A stretch of DNA of 64,000 nucleotides from Neobacillus novalis NBRC 102450 (GCF_001591805.1 NZ_BCVP01000015.1:186001-250000), one strand, 5' to 3'. Shown: positions 7,011-17,139, numbered from the stretch's first letter. Translations and numbers: made by a program. The notes: generated from the sequence alone by a model not told the origin.

Positions 7011-8837
7011 ATGACCTATCGACAGAGATTATCATTATTTATTGTTATAGATTCATGTATTGTCTTAACGGCCATTTTCTTCAGTCGTTTCCTAGTCAAT
7101 GGAACTTTTCATGTGATTACTTTTCCAATCGTATTAAGCTCAATGGTTATTTTACTAAGTCATTATTTACTTTCATTCAAATTCCATCTATACAAAAAAG
7201 CCTGGGAATACGCCAGTATTGGAGAGTTAATAAGTATTTTAAAGGTTATCACAATCTCCATCCTCATTGCAGCTGTTGTACAGCAGCTCATCGCTCGAGA
7301 AGTACAGTTTCGTTTACTGACCGTAACGTGGTTACTCGATATGTCTTTTATCGGCGGTTCCCGGTTTTGTTGGAGAATGTATCGGGATTCATACCTCAAT
7401 AAAATCGGTAACAAAAAGAGAACGCTTATTGTTGGAGCGGGGTCTGCGGGAATGATGGTAGCAAGACAACTTCTAAAAAATAACGAGGCTGATTTACTGC
7501 CAGTTGGTTTTATCGATGATGATGATAAAAAGCATAAACTTGATATTTTAGGATTATCCGTCATTGGTGGAATTAACCAGATTGAAGCTGCAGTCGTTGC
7601 TTTAGGAATTAAGAATATTGTCATTGCTATCCCGTCACTTAGCAAAAAGGAATTAAATATGATTTTTCAAGAATGTGCAAAGACAAGTGCAAAAACACAA
7701 ATTCTTCCCATGCTTGAGGATCTGATGACGGGAAAAGTATCTGTTAAACAATTCCGGGATGTACAGGTAGAGGATCTACTGGGTAGGGAGCAAGTAGAGT
7801 TAGATATTAATAGTATTGCCGAAAATATCACAAATAAAGTTGTATTAGTTACTGGAGCTGGGGGTTCAATTGGTTCAGAAATTTGCCGGCAAATTTCTAA
7901 GTTTAATCCTAGTCGCTTAATCTTACTTGGTCACGGCGAAAATAGCATTTATTCGATTGAGATGGAATTAAAGGAAACCTTTAAGAATACAGATATTGAA
8001 TTTATTCCAGTGATTGCTGATTTGCAGGATGCAAAGAAAATGATGCTTGTTATGAGTACATATCTACCTGATGCAGTCTATCACGCAGCTGCTCATAAGC
8101 ACGTTCCACTAATGGAGGCAAATCCTGAGGAAGCTGTGAAAAATAACATAATTGGAACAATGAATGCAGCAAAGGCAGCAAGTTGGAATGGGGTCGAAAC
8201 GTTTGTAATGATTTCAACTGATAAAGCAGTGAATCCTACGAGTGTAATGGGTGCAACCAAAAGGCTTGCAGAAATGATTATTCAGTATATGGACAGTGAG
8301 AGTGAGACTAAATTTGTTGTTGTTCGGTTTGGGAATGTTCTAGGAAGCAGAGGCAGTGTCATCCCTTTGTTTAAAAGACAAATTGAAAGTGGAGGACCTG
8401 TCACGGTAACTCATCCTAATATGGTTCGTTACTTTATGACCATCCCGGAAGCATCGCGGTTAGTACTTCAAGCTGGCTCACTTGCGAAAGGTGGGGAAAT
8501 ATTTATTTTAGATATGGGCGACCCCGTGAAAATTGTTGATTTAGCCAAGAATTTAATAAAACTTTCAGGAAGCTCCATTGATGAGATTGGGATTGAATTT
8601 ACCGGAATGAGACCAGGAGAAAAGCTTTTTGAAGAGTTATTAAAAGAAGATGAAGTTCATGAAGAGCAAATTTATCCAAAAATATATATTGGGAAAACTT
8701 CTGAACTATTAATACAAGAAATAGAAGAAGTGATCTCATCATACTCAAAGCTTGATAAAGAGGAAATTAGGAAAAGATTGATTACCCTTGCTAACTATAA
8801 AGTAGTTCCAAAACAAAAGTTATCAGTTTCCGTATAG
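7011..8837 (+). CDS. epsC: EpsC-like UDP-sugar 4,6-dehydratase (CapD/WbpM family)
   Basis: A 608-residue membrane-anchored dehydratase: about four N-terminal helices (residues 8-105), a first Rossmann motif GAGSAGMM (near 142), and a second, catalytic NAD domain starting VTGAGGSIGSE (near 280). The active-site block STDKAVNPTSVMGATKR has Met where short-chain dehydrogenases have Tyr, the hallmark of this family. It would convert UDP-GlcNAc to the 4-keto-6-deoxy sugar, the first step toward UDP-bacillosamine; EpsN and EpsM encoded further along finish that route. GGGGGG precedes the ATG. Confidence 0.9.
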   Translation: MTYRQRLSLFIVIDSCIVLTAIFFSRFLVNGTFHVITFPIVLSSMVILLSHYLLSFKFHLYKKAWEYASIGELISILKVITISILIAAVVQQLIAREVQFRLLTVTWLLDMSFIGGSRFCWRMYRDSYLNKIGNKKRTLIVGAGSAGMMVARQLLKNNEADLLPVGFIDDDDKKHKLDILGLSVIGGINQIEAAVVALGIKNIVIAIPSLSKKELNMIFQECAKTSAKTQILPMLEDLMTGKVSVKQFRDVQVEDLLGREQVELDINSIAENITNKVVLVTGAGGSIGSEICRQISKFNPSRLILLGHGENSIYSIEMELKETFKNTDIEFIPVIADLQDAKKMMLVMSTYLPDAVYHAAAHKHVPLMEANPEEAVKNNIIGTMNAAKAASWNGVETFVMISTDKAVNPTSVMGATKRLAEMIIQYMDSESETKFVVVRFGNVLGSRGSVIPLFKRQIESGGPVTVTHPNMVRYFMTIPEASRLVLQAGSLAKGGEIFILDMGDPVKIVDLAKNLIKLSGSSIDEIGIEFTGMRPGEKLFEELLKEDEVHEEQIYPKIYIGKTSELLIQEIEEVISSYSKLDKEEIRKRLITLANYKVVPKQKLSVSV

Positions 8838-8849
8838 AGGAGTGTAAGA

Positions 8850-8948
8850 ATGAAAATTAAAAAAGCAATTATACCTGCTGCGGGGCTGGGAACAAGATTT
8901 CTTCCCCCAACAAAGGCAATGCCAAAAGAGCTAATTAAGGAAATTTAA
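8850..8948 (+). pseudogene. galU: Truncated galU (UTP-glucose-1-phosphate uridylyltransferase) remnant
   Basis: A good ribosome site (GAGGAGTG) and ATG lead into 32 codons that are clearly the GalU N-terminus, with [21 protein letters not shown] containing the nucleotide-binding GxGTRF loop, and then stop after LIKEI. A full GalU is about 290 residues, so more than 85 percent is missing. The next gene starts 19 nt later, so a deletion probably joined the galU start to the epsD upstream region. It may still be translated as a short peptide. Confidence 0.85.
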
Positions 8949-8967
8949 ATAAGGTGGGAGGATTGAA

Positions 8968-10119
8968 ATGCATAAAAAGGCGCTTTTTTGTGCAACTGTC
9001 GATTATCATTTCAAAGCCTTTCATTTGCCATATTTGAAGTGGTTTAAGGAGCAGGGATGGGAAGTGCATGTTGCAGCATGTGGTGACATGAAACTTCCGT
9101 ATGTGGACAGAAAATATAATATCCCAATTCAAAGATCACCTCTTAACAACAAAAATATAGTTGCATATAAAGAGCTTAAATCAATAATCGATGAAAATCA
9201 GTATAAAATTATCCATTGCCACACTCCGACGGGGGGAGTTCTTACCAGGCTAGCGGCAAGAGAGGCAAGAAAAAATGGAACAAAGGTCTTATATACAGCC
9301 CATGGGTTCCATTTTTGTAAAGGTGGCCCAGTTAGAAATTGGTTGCTATATTATCCAATTGAAAGATATCTTGCTAGGTTTACGGATTGCCTGATTACAA
9401 TCAATCAAGAGGATTATATCATTGCAAAGAATCATCGGTTTAAAGCGAAAGAAATTGAACATATACATGGCGTTGGGGTGGATACAGACTTTTACAAACC
9501 AGTTGAAGAAACAGATAAATCCCTTTTAAGGAAAGAACATGGATATTATATTCATGATTTTTTATTGTTTTACGCTGCGGAATTCAATAAGAATAAAAAC
9601 CAAAAGTTATTGATTGAATCATTAGCCTTAATTAAGGATGAGGTACCAAATGCAAAGCTATTACTTGCTGGGGTGGGACCTTTACAACAGGAATGCCAAG
9701 AACTTTCCCTTAGATTAGGTGTCGCTGAAATGGTTGACTTCCTTGGATATCGGAATGATATTGATATCTTACTAAAAATGAGTGATATAGCTGTTGCCTC
9801 AAGTCTTAGAGAGGGACTCCCCGTAAATATTATGGAAGCAATGGCATGTGGGTTACCCATTATAGCTAATGATAATAGGGGGCATAAAGAACTAATTGAA
9901 AATAGCAAAAACGGCTGGTTAATAAGGAATAATTCAGAGGATTTCTCAAAACAAATTAAAACTCTAGCCAATAATAGAGAACTTAAAACTAAATTTGGGA
10001 TTGAAGGACGGAACATGATACTAGCTAGATTTTGTATACAAAAGGTTCTTGAAGAAAAGAGCCGTATTTATAGAAATCATATGGGTGAAATGGAGGAAGT
10101 AATTTGGGCAATCCATTAA
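8968..10119 (+). CDS. epsD: EpsD-like GT4 glycosyltransferase
   Basis: A 383-residue GT-B glycosyltransferase of family 4. The N-terminal half opens with KALFCATVDYHFKAFHLPYL and contains IHCHTPTGG and YTAHGFHF, characteristic of EpsD. The C-terminal donor domain has the E-x7-E type motif in SLREGLPVNIMEAMACGLPI (near 290-310). It is cytosolic and acts on the lipid-linked repeat unit; the donor sugar is not readable. AAGGTGGGAGG precedes the ATG, and the gene overlaps the next by 16 nt. Confidence 0.85.
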   Translation: MHKKALFCATVDYHFKAFHLPYLKWFKEQGWEVHVAACGDMKLPYVDRKYNIPIQRSPLNNKNIVAYKELKSIIDENQYKIIHCHTPTGGVLTRLAAREARKNGTKVLYTAHGFHFCKGGPVRNWLLYYPIERYLARFTDCLITINQEDYIIAKNHRFKAKEIEHIHGVGVDTDFYKPVEETDKSLLRKEHGYYIHDFLLFYAAEFNKNKNQKLLIESLALIKDEVPNAKLLLAGVGPLQQECQELSLRLGVAEMVDFLGYRNDIDILLKMSDIAVASSLREGLPVNIMEAMACGLPIIANDNRGHKELIENSKNGWLIRNNSEDFSKQIKTLANNRELKTKFGIEGRNMILARFCIQKVLEEKSRIYRNHMGEMEEVIWAIH

Positions 10120-11213
10120 GGATATTACATGTGGTTGTCAATATGAACCGTGGTGGTGCAGAAACCTTAATCATGAATCTGTATCGGAATATAGATAGAT
10201 CAAGGGTTCAATTTGATTTCTTAACATGTAAAGAGGGGGTATTCGATACAGAGATAGTTAAACTGGGTGGTATAGTTCACAGAATCCCATATATCTCAGA
10301 AGTTGGACACTTTAAATATGTTAAAGAACTAAATAAATTTTTTACAATAAATAATCATTATAAAGTTGTTCATTCACACATGGATAAGATGACCGGTTTA
10401 GTTCTCCGCGAAGCTAAAAAAGCAGGTATACCTATCCGCATATCACATAGCCATAATACTAGTAGTGAGGGAGGGCTGGCTTCAAAAGTATATAAATGGT
10501 ACGCGGGGAAGTTTATCCTTCCAAATACAACAAATTTTTTTGCATGCTCAAATTATGCTGCTGAGTGGTTGTTTAAGAACAGATCACACGCTGCCAGAAT
10601 CTTAAAGAATGGAATTGAATGTGATAAATTTGTATTTTCTCAAGGGGTTAGAGAAGAGGTAAGAAAGGAACTAGAGCTAGATAAAAATGTATTCATTCTA
10701 GGGCACGTGGGTAGATTTGCTCATCAGAAAAATCATGGATTTCTTATTAATACTTTTGCTGAATATCACAAAATAAATCAAGATTCCGTTTTGATTTTAG
10801 TTGGAGATGGGCCGCTGCGTTTAGAAATTGAGAAACAGGTTGTAGAGTCAAATTTAAAAGATAAGGTAATATTTATGGGGATTCGAAGTGACATCCAGCG
10901 TTTACTGCAAGCATTTGACGTTTTTGTATTTCCTTCTTTACATGAAGGATTACCTGTTTCATTAATTGAGGCCCAAGGCGCCGGATTACCATGTATAATA
11001 TCTGATAATATATCTCATGAAGTTGAAATTGGAAGTGATTTAGTTGAATTTATTCCTTTATCAGATAAAAGTTTGTGGGTCGAAAAAATCAAGGGAATAT
11101 CATCTACAAATTTAAGGAGAAGAGATTTTACAAATACAATAGCAAAACAGGGGTATGACATAAGGGAAACAGCGGGAAATATAGAAGACTTTTACTTAGG
11201 TATATCGGGGTGA
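10104..11213 (+). CDS. epsF: EpsF-like GT4 glycosyltransferase, copy 1
   Basis: A 369-residue GT4 enzyme starting at TTG after GGAGGAAG. The N-terminus MNRGGAETLIMNLYRNIDRS and the HSHN and LKNGIE motifs are those of EpsF. The donor-site motif is in SLHEGLPVSLIEAQGAGLPC. It overlaps epsD by 16 nt. A second EpsF-like enzyme at 13264 shares the same N-terminal block, so the operon carries two diverged copies, presumably adding different sugars. Donor and acceptor are unknown. Confidence 0.83.
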   Translation: MGNPLRILHVVVNMNRGGAETLIMNLYRNIDRSRVQFDFLTCKEGVFDTEIVKLGGIVHRIPYISEVGHFKYVKELNKFFTINNHYKVVHSHMDKMTGLVLREAKKAGIPIRISHSHNTSSEGGLASKVYKWYAGKFILPNTTNFFACSNYAAEWLFKNRSHAARILKNGIECDKFVFSQGVREEVRKELELDKNVFILGHVGRFAHQKNHGFLINTFAEYHKINQDSVLILVGDGPLRLEIEKQVVESNLKDKVIFMGIRSDIQRLLQAFDVFVFPSLHEGLPVSLIEAQGAGLPCIISDNISHEVEIGSDLVEFIPLSDKSLWVEKIKGISSTNLRRRDFTNTIAKQGYDIRETAGNIEDFYLGISG

Positions 11214-11220
11214 CTTTTAA

Positions 11221-12114
11221 ATGAAATTATTGACCGTATTTACTCCGACCTATAATCGAGCATATTGTCTTAATGCGTGTTATCAAAGCCTTCTTCGTCA
11301 AACGTGTAAAGATTTTGTATGGTTAATAATTGATGACGGGTCGACTGATAAAACAAGAGAATTAGTAAATAGCTGGATTAAGGAGAACCGGATTGAAATC
11401 AACTATCATTGGCAAGAAAACCAGGGGATGCATGGTGCACATAATACCGCCTATGAACTTATTAATACAGAACTAAATGTTTGTATTGACTCTGATGACT
11501 ACATGCCTGAACATGCCGTTGAAAAGATTAAAATGTTTTGGAAAAGGTACGGCAGTGACAAGGTGAGTGGAATAATTGGTCTGGACTCTTATACTGATAA
11601 GAGCATCATCGGTACTGATTTACCTAAAGGTCTTCAAAGTTCTACATTGTATGATCTATATTACAAATATGGTGTAACAGGTGATAAAAAGCTTGTTTAT
11701 CGAACCCAACTCACCAAGCAGCATCCATACCCTATATTTGAGAACGAAAAATATGTAGGCTTGGCCTATAAATACTATATGCTTGACATGGAATATGAAT
11801 TGCTCTTATTGAATGAAGTGCTTTGTTGTGTTGAGTATCTTCCTGATGGTTCTTCATTAAATATGTTTAATCAGTATCGTAAGAATCCCAGGGGATTTGC
11901 TTTCTACCGTAAAGAGCTTATGAAGTTACCATTTACTAGTTTCTCATTTAAGTTTAGGCAGGCCATACATTATGTTTCAAGTAGTCTAATGATTAAGAAT
12001 TGGAGACTTTTAAGCGAGACACCAGGTAAAATGCTAACACTTTTGGCCATTCCATTCGGCATTTTTTTATACTTTTATATTGCTACAAAAACAAGCCAGC
12101 CTGAATCAGGTTAA
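11221..12114 (+). CDS. GT2 family glycosyltransferase
   Basis: A 297-residue GT-A enzyme: TPTYNR near the N-terminus, IIDDGSTDKT (nucleotide binding) and the DxD in CIDSDDYMP (near 90). It ends with a hydrophobic helix at about 271-288, so it is probably attached to the inner face of the membrane. It takes the position that EpsE holds in B. subtilis, but I do not see enough to call it EpsE, which also acts as a flagellar clutch. ATG 11221 is weakly preceded by GGGGTGA. Confidence 0.8.
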   Translation: MKLLTVFTPTYNRAYCLNACYQSLLRQTCKDFVWLIIDDGSTDKTRELVNSWIKENRIEINYHWQENQGMHGAHNTAYELINTELNVCIDSDDYMPEHAVEKIKMFWKRYGSDKVSGIIGLDSYTDKSIIGTDLPKGLQSSTLYDLYYKYGVTGDKKLVYRTQLTKQHPYPIFENEKYVGLAYKYYMLDMEYELLLLNEVLCCVEYLPDGSSLNMFNQYRKNPRGFAFYRKELMKLPFTSFSFKFRQAIHYVSSSLMIKNWRLLSETPGKMLTLLAIPFGIFLYFYIATKTSQPESG

Positions 12115-12165
12115 ACTTTACTGAAAACGATTATTAAACTAAGAATTACGGAAGGAACTATAATT

Positions 12166-13236
12166 ATGACCATTCTATGGATCAATCTTGCCATAGTTTT
12201 TGTTTTGTCATTGTTTTCAAGATACTTCTCAGTTTCCACAGTGGGATTGCCCACTTCAGTTCCAATAAAACCAAATAAATTATTAGCTTTTGGTGCAATG
12301 ATCTCTTTGGTACTAGTTGCAGGTCTTAGGTCTAATATCGGGGATACTTATTTTTATAAGCATATATTTGAAACAAATGATTTCACTTGGGAATATGTCA
12401 ATTCGCAAAAAGATATTGGTTTTGGGATCATGCAAATGATTTTAAAAATGTATTCCAATGACCCTCAAATCTTAATTTTTACAACTGCTATTATTACAAA
12501 TATACTTATCGTTCTTGTTTTGTACAAATACTCGCGTTTGTTTGAATTAAGCACGTATGTTTATATTACAGGCGGGTTATTTTTAGTTTCCATGAATGGT
12601 ATGAGGCAATGCCTTGCAGCTGCGATAGTGTTTACTGCAACCAAATATTTAATAAACGGCAATTGGTTTAAATATATTTTAATTGTACTTTTTGCCTCTA
12701 CCTTTCATGAAAGTGCTTTGGTTCTAATCCCAATTTATTTTATGGTTAGATTTAAAGCATGGTCAAAAGCAACGTTTATTCTCTTATCCTTCTCAGTAGT
12801 TATTGTTATAGGATTTGATAAATTTTCAGGTATATTATTTTCAGCTATCCAAGATACGCAATATGGTCACTATCAGAGTTTTGATGAAGGTGGAGCAAGT
12901 TTTATGAGGGTTGCAGTAAATGGTGTCCCCCTTATAATCGCCTATCTTGGGAGGGATAAGCTTAGGAAAATATTCCCTGAGAGTGACTATATAGTAAATA
13001 TGGCAATAATCGGATTAGTCTTTATGATTGTTTCCACACAAAATTGGATTTTTGCAAGGTTCTCAATTTATTTCGGTTTATATGAACTTATTCTTATTTC
13101 ATGGATTATAAAGTTATTTAATGAGAAGGATCAAAGGTTCATCTATTATGCACTTTTGATATGTTATTTTTTATTTTATTATTTCGAAAGTGTTATTTCT
13201 TTAAATATCATTTATAAAAGTAATTATTTATTATAG
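12166..13236 (+). CDS. epsG: EpsG-family polysaccharide polymerase/membrane protein
   Basis: A 356-residue polytopic protein with about ten hydrophobic helices. LRSNIGDTYFYKH and GMRQCLAAAIVF are typical of the EpsG family, a Wzy-like polymerase group. It likely polymerises flipped repeat units on the outer face of the membrane. A 51-nt gap separates it from the GT2 gene, with GGAAGGA before the ATG. Confidence 0.82.
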   Translation: MTILWINLAIVFVLSLFSRYFSVSTVGLPTSVPIKPNKLLAFGAMISLVLVAGLRSNIGDTYFYKHIFETNDFTWEYVNSQKDIGFGIMQMILKMYSNDPQILIFTTAIITNILIVLVLYKYSRLFELSTYVYITGGLFLVSMNGMRQCLAAAIVFTATKYLINGNWFKYILIVLFASTFHESALVLIPIYFMVRFKAWSKATFILLSFSVVIVIGFDKFSGILFSAIQDTQYGHYQSFDEGGASFMRVAVNGVPLIIAYLGRDKLRKIFPESDYIVNMAIIGLVFMIVSTQNWIFARFSIYFGLYELILISWIIKLFNEKDQRFIYYALLICYFLFYYFESVISLNIIYKSNYLL

Positions 13237-13263
13237 AAATTTTCAGTATGGGGGGTGAATACA

Positions 13264-14397
13264 TTGGAAAATACACCTAATCGAATATTACATATTGTTA
13301 GCTCAATGGAACGCGGTGGGGCAGAAACCCTAATCATGAATATTTATAGGAATTTGGATCGATCAAAAATTCAATTTGACTTTATATCACATTCAGGTAA
13401 ACAAGGAGATTATGAAAAGGAAATTTTGGAGCTGGGGGGAAGAATATTCAAAGTTCCCAGTTTAGGGCGACTTGGTCCAATCGCTTATATAAAAGAATTA
13501 GTAAAAATTATGTCAGCAAATTCTTTTATTGCTGTTCATTCTCATACAGACTTTCAAAGTGGTTTTCCTGCTTTAGCAGCAAAAATAAGCGGGATTAAAA
13601 AGAGAATTTGTCATTCCCATAGTACCAATTGGAATAGGGGAAATCGATATTCTGAAAAATTGATGTTAAAAATCCTTCGAACAATAATTAAATTTTCTGC
13701 AACACATTATTGTAGCTGCAGCAAAGAAGCAGCGGAGTTTCTCTTTGGAAAGAAGATGCTTAATAAAGGAATAGTGAGTATTCTTAAAAATGGTATTAAT
13801 ATCACCCAATTTTCCGGTATAGACACAAACTTTAAAGAAAGTGTTTTCGATGAGTTGGAACTCCCAAGAAATTCGAAGATTTTAGGTCATGTAGGGCGGT
13901 TCTCGGATTCAAAGAATCATATGTTTATCTTAAAAGTTTTAAAGAAATTAGCAGAGGAAGACAATTGTTTTGTGGCCCTATTAATAGGTGACGGTCCCCT
14001 AAAAGACAGTATTGAAAAAGAAGCACAAAGGCTAGGAATTTTAAATAACCTAAGGCTCTTAGGGGTAAGAGAGGATATCCCCAGATTAATGAAAGCCTTT
14101 GATGTATTCCTATTTCCTTCACAATTTGAAGGTTTTGGTATTGTAGCATTGGAGGCCCAATGTGCGGGAACTCCATGTGTCATTTCCGATGCAGTGCCAA
14201 AAACGACAGATATGGGATTAGGATTAACATCATATGTCAGTCTTGATGAGAGGATAGAAATTTGGTGTTCGGAAGTTAAAGCAGCCTTAAATAAGGAAAG
14301 ACCCGATAGTAAGTTAATTAACCAAGAGATATCCCAAAGAGGCTATAATATTGAAAATAACCTCTATAATTGGATTGATTTATATGGTGCTAGCTGA
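13264..14397 (+). CDS. EpsF-like GT4 glycosyltransferase, copy 2
   Basis: About 377 residues, same architecture as the enzyme at 10104: MERGGAETLIMNIYRNLDRS at the start, VHSHTDFQSG, CHSHSTNW, and the donor motif in SQFEGFGIVALEAQCAGTPC. I chose TTG 13264 because the GGGGGTG motif lies just before it; GTG 13255 is the alternative start. It probably adds another sugar to the repeat unit. Substrate unknown. Confidence 0.8.
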   Translation: MENTPNRILHIVSSMERGGAETLIMNIYRNLDRSKIQFDFISHSGKQGDYEKEILELGGRIFKVPSLGRLGPIAYIKELVKIMSANSFIAVHSHTDFQSGFPALAAKISGIKKRICHSHSTNWNRGNRYSEKLMLKILRTIIKFSATHYCSCSKEAAEFLFGKKMLNKGIVSILKNGINITQFSGIDTNFKESVFDELELPRNSKILGHVGRFSDSKNHMFILKVLKKLAEEDNCFVALLIGDGPLKDSIEKEAQRLGILNNLRLLGVREDIPRLMKAFDVFLFPSQFEGFGIVALEAQCAGTPCVISDAVPKTTDMGLGLTSYVSLDERIEIWCSEVKAALNKERPDSKLINQEISQRGYNIENNLYNWIDLYGAS

Positions 14398-14466
14398 CGG
14401 AGGAAAACGCATTGTAAGCCAGGATAAAACGTAACATAATAATTTGTTATTGGCGAGGAAATTTAT

Positions 14467-15663
14467 ATGAAAAAAACAATACTAATTACATCCTTTGACT
14501 TGGCTATAGGTGGTGTAGAAAGAAGTTTAATAGGGTTATTAAGTCAAATTGATTACACAAAATATGATGTAGATTTAATGTTATTTAAACATGAAGGAGA
14601 ATTCCTCCCATTCTTGCCAACCGGTCCTAAATTATTACCAGAACTACCTTCCTACACAACCTTTAGAATGCCAATTGCCCAAATAGCAAAAGAAGGACAT
14701 TTTCCTATTGCTATTTCGAGAATCATTGCGAAATATATCGGATCGTTTCACGGAAAAATGAAAAATATTGATGAACCGGGCTACCTGGTTATTCAATATG
14801 GTTGGGAGATGGCTAATCGCTATTTGCCAAAATTATATAAAGAGTATGATGTGGCCATAGGTTTTCTATGGCCACATCATTTTGTAGCCGAAAAGGTAAA
14901 AGCAAAAAGAAGGATAGGATGGATACATACAGATTATTCCAATATCCATTTGAACAGGAAACTAGAAACAAAGATGTGGGATAAATTAGATAATATCGTT
15001 GCTGTGTCGGAGGAATGTTCAAACACTTTCATAAATATATTTCCGGACCAAGAACAAAAGACAATGGTGATAGAAAATATTTTATCTCCCGCATTTATCA
15101 GGAAACAAGCAGATGAAAACCAACCTGAAGAAATTAAAAAGACTCCTGGGAAAACGATTCTATTAACAGTTGGTCGCTTTTCCCATGCAAAAGGGTTGGA
15201 TTATGCAATAAAGGCATGTAAAGAATTGGTGAATGCTGGTTACGATGTTGAGTGGTATGTAGTTGGATATGGTCCCCTTGAAGCTGACTTAAGAGAAATC
15301 ATCAACCAATTAGACTTGTCAAATAGGTTCTTTCTGATAGGTAAAAAGACAAATCCATATCCATACATTAAAGCATGTGATATCTATGTACAGCCATCAA
15401 GATATGAAGGCAAGGCGGTTACGATTAGAGAAGCCCAAATATTAGGGAAGCCTGTTGTTATCACAAATTTCCCAACAGCTAAAAGCCAAGCATCTGATGG
15501 AGTTGATGCTTTAATAACCACTCAAGATGTTACTGGTATTGCGAAGGGAATTGAAAATTTAATAAACGATGATAATCTGCGGAATAAGCTAATAGCAAAT
15601 GTTCTATCAAAGGATTATGGGAACGAAAGCGAAATTGAAAAGTTATATAACCTAATAGGTTAG
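14467..15663 (+). CDS. GT4 glycosyltransferase (GGVERSL type)
   Basis: A 398-residue GT4 enzyme beginning with ITSFDLAIGGVERSLIGLL. The donor half has LLTVGRFSHAKGLDYAIKA and the motif QPSRYEGKAVTIREAQILG, where Lys-Ala replaces the more usual aromatic residues. It belongs to the same paralogous subgroup as the genes at 22524, 23731 and 25007, which share the NPYPYIK segment and DLYVQ/DIYVQ motif. The preceding 69 nt include a TGGCGAGGAAA ribosome site. Sugar specificity is unknown. Confidence 0.8.
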   Translation: MKKTILITSFDLAIGGVERSLIGLLSQIDYTKYDVDLMLFKHEGEFLPFLPTGPKLLPELPSYTTFRMPIAQIAKEGHFPIAISRIIAKYIGSFHGKMKNIDEPGYLVIQYGWEMANRYLPKLYKEYDVAIGFLWPHHFVAEKVKAKRRIGWIHTDYSNIHLNRKLETKMWDKLDNIVAVSEECSNTFINIFPDQEQKTMVIENILSPAFIRKQADENQPEEIKKTPGKTILLTVGRFSHAKGLDYAIKACKELVNAGYDVEWYVVGYGPLEADLREIINQLDLSNRFFLIGKKTNPYPYIKACDIYVQPSRYEGKAVTIREAQILGKPVVITNFPTAKSQASDGVDALITTQDVTGIAKGIENLINDDNLRNKLIANVLSKDYGNESEIEKLYNLIG

Positions 15664-15700
15664 GAATATTGAACCTATGTATATTTATTAGGGTAGAAAA

Positions 15701-15850
15701 ATGGATGCTTCAAAATTATTAGCTCAACAAAAATTTCAGCAAATATTAATTCAAACAATTGCGAGTTCTCAGGATAATTTAAATATTAGAGTCATAGAAT
15801 TAATAGAGGTAATTAAACAACAAATTATTTCAGAAAAAAGTCAAGTGTAA
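15701..15850 (+). CDS. Small hypothetical protein, 49 aa
   Basis: An ATG ORF lying between the GT4 gene and epsL that starts MDASKLLAQQKFQQIL and ends ISEKSQV. It looks helical, amphipathic and Gln/Ile rich, with no membrane segment. The ribosome site is weak (AGGGTAG). It fills a 214-nt gap that would otherwise be empty, which slightly favours a real gene. I recognise no family; it does not resemble SinI. Function unknown. Confidence 0.4.
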   Translation: MDASKLLAQQKFQQILIQTIASSQDNLNIRVIELIEVIKQQIISEKSQV

Positions 15851-15877
15851 ACTTAGAATTGTAGGGGATGGCTTGTA

Positions 15878-16492
15878 TTGAAGCGAATGTTTGATCTCTC
15901 AGTATCATTGGTTTTGTTAGTGGGTCTTTCTCCCATCTTTATTATTATTGCTTTGTTGGTAAAGTTAAAATTAGGATCGCCAATCCTATTCAGACAGCTG
16001 CGCCCTGGATTAGGGGGAAAACCATTTTACCTTTATAAACTTAGAACAATGACAAATGAAAAAGATCATAAAGGCCAGTTACTACCCGACTATGAAAGGC
16101 TGACCCACTTTGGTCAGTTTCTAAGAAAATATAGTTTAGATGAATACCCACAATTAATTAATGTGATCAAGGGGGATATCAGTTTAGTTGGACCAAGGCC
16201 ATTGTTGATGGAGTATCTTCCGTTATATACAAAAGAGCAATCAATAAGACATGATGTTAGACCTGGCATAACCGGTTGGGCACAAGTAAATGGAAGGAAT
16301 GCGATATCGTGGGAAGAGAAATTTGAATTAGATGTTTGGTATGTAAACAATCGATCCTTCTTCCTTGATACGAAAATTCTATTTTTAACAGTCTTCAAAG
16401 TAGCGACTTCTGAGGGAATAAATCAGCCAGGAAAGGCTACAATGGAATGCTTTAAAGGGTCGAGTTCCACTGTGAGAGGGGGACATGGATGA
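15878..16492 (+). CDS. epsL: EpsL-like phosphoglycosyltransferase (initiating sugar transferase)
   Basis: A 204-residue monotopic phosphoglycosyltransferase of the PglC/EpsL type: one N-terminal hydrophobic segment (about 8-28), FRQLRPG, YKLRTM, the catalytic Asp-Glu in SLDEYPQL, and [12 protein letters not shown]. It transfers a sugar-1-phosphate, here probably bacillosamine, to undecaprenyl phosphate and so starts the repeat unit. TTG start after GTAGGGGATG. The last 4 nt overlap epsM. Confidence 0.87.
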   Translation: MKRMFDLSVSLVLLVGLSPIFIIIALLVKLKLGSPILFRQLRPGLGGKPFYLYKLRTMTNEKDHKGQLLPDYERLTHFGQFLRKYSLDEYPQLINVIKGDISLVGPRPLLMEYLPLYTKEQSIRHDVRPGITGWAQVNGRNAISWEEKFELDVWYVNNRSFFLDTKILFLTVFKVATSEGINQPGKATMECFKGSSSTVRGGHG

Positions 16493-17139
16493 AAATTGTA
16501 GTGATTGGACGTGGAGGTCACAGTAAAGTAATCGCTGATATGATTTTATCGGACAAAGAAAATGAAATTGTCGGTTTTTTAGATGATAAATACGATGATG
16601 TAGGACTGGTTGAGAATGTCTATTGTGGTCCAATTTCCACTGCTATACATTTGCTTGAACATTCCCGAGACTTAAAATTTGTCATTGCGATTGGGGATAA
16701 TAAGGTTCGCCAATCCATTGTTCGGAAATTAAATATTCCTGATAAGAATTATATTTCTGTCATTCATAAATCGGCTGTTATTAGTCCTAGTGCCAAGATT
16801 GGCCATGGTACAGTTGTCATGCCTCATGCGGTCATAAATGCAGATACAAGAATCGGTGTTCATTCAATAGTAAACACAGCCTCAGTGATTGAACATGATA
16901 GTGTAGTTGGGGAATTTTGCCATGTGTGCCCAGGAACCACTTTAACAGGAACTGTTCAACTAGGTAAAGGAAGCTATGTTGGCGCAGGGGCGACAATTAT
17001 CCCAAACGCTAAGATTGGTGACTGGGCCATTATTGGTGCAGGGGCAACGGTCATAACGGATATACCCTCCCATTGTACAGCTGTTGGTATTCCTGCCAAG
17101 ATTAAAAAAGTTAATCCCGTGATGGAAGAGGTGAATTAA
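16489..17139 (+). CDS. epsM: EpsM-like sugar O/N-acetyltransferase (PglD family)
   Basis: A 216-residue protein with an N-terminal Rossmann-like domain ([16 protein letters not shown]) and a C-terminal left-handed beta-helix built from hexapeptide repeats. [17 protein letters not shown] carries the PglD-type catalytic His. It should acetylate the UDP-4-amino-sugar made by EpsN to give UDP-diNAc-bacillosamine. ATG overlaps the epsL stop; GAGAGGGGGAC is the ribosome site. Confidence 0.87.
   Translation: MKIVVIGRGGHSKVIADMILSDKENEIVGFLDDKYDDVGLVENVYCGPISTAIHLLEHSRDLKFVIAIGDNKVRQSIVRKLNIPDKNYISVIHKSAVISPSAKIGHGTVVMPHAVINADTRIGVHSIVNTASVIEHDSVVGEFCHVCPGTTLTGTVQLGKGSYVGAGATIIPNAKIGDWAIIGAGATVITDIPSHCTAVGIPAKIKKVNPVMEEVN

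Noticed and set aside
11221-12114. Calling the GT2 gene epsE with a flagellar clutch role
   Set aside because: Position fits EpsE, but the sequence motifs seen are only generic GT2 and the protein has a C-terminal helix.
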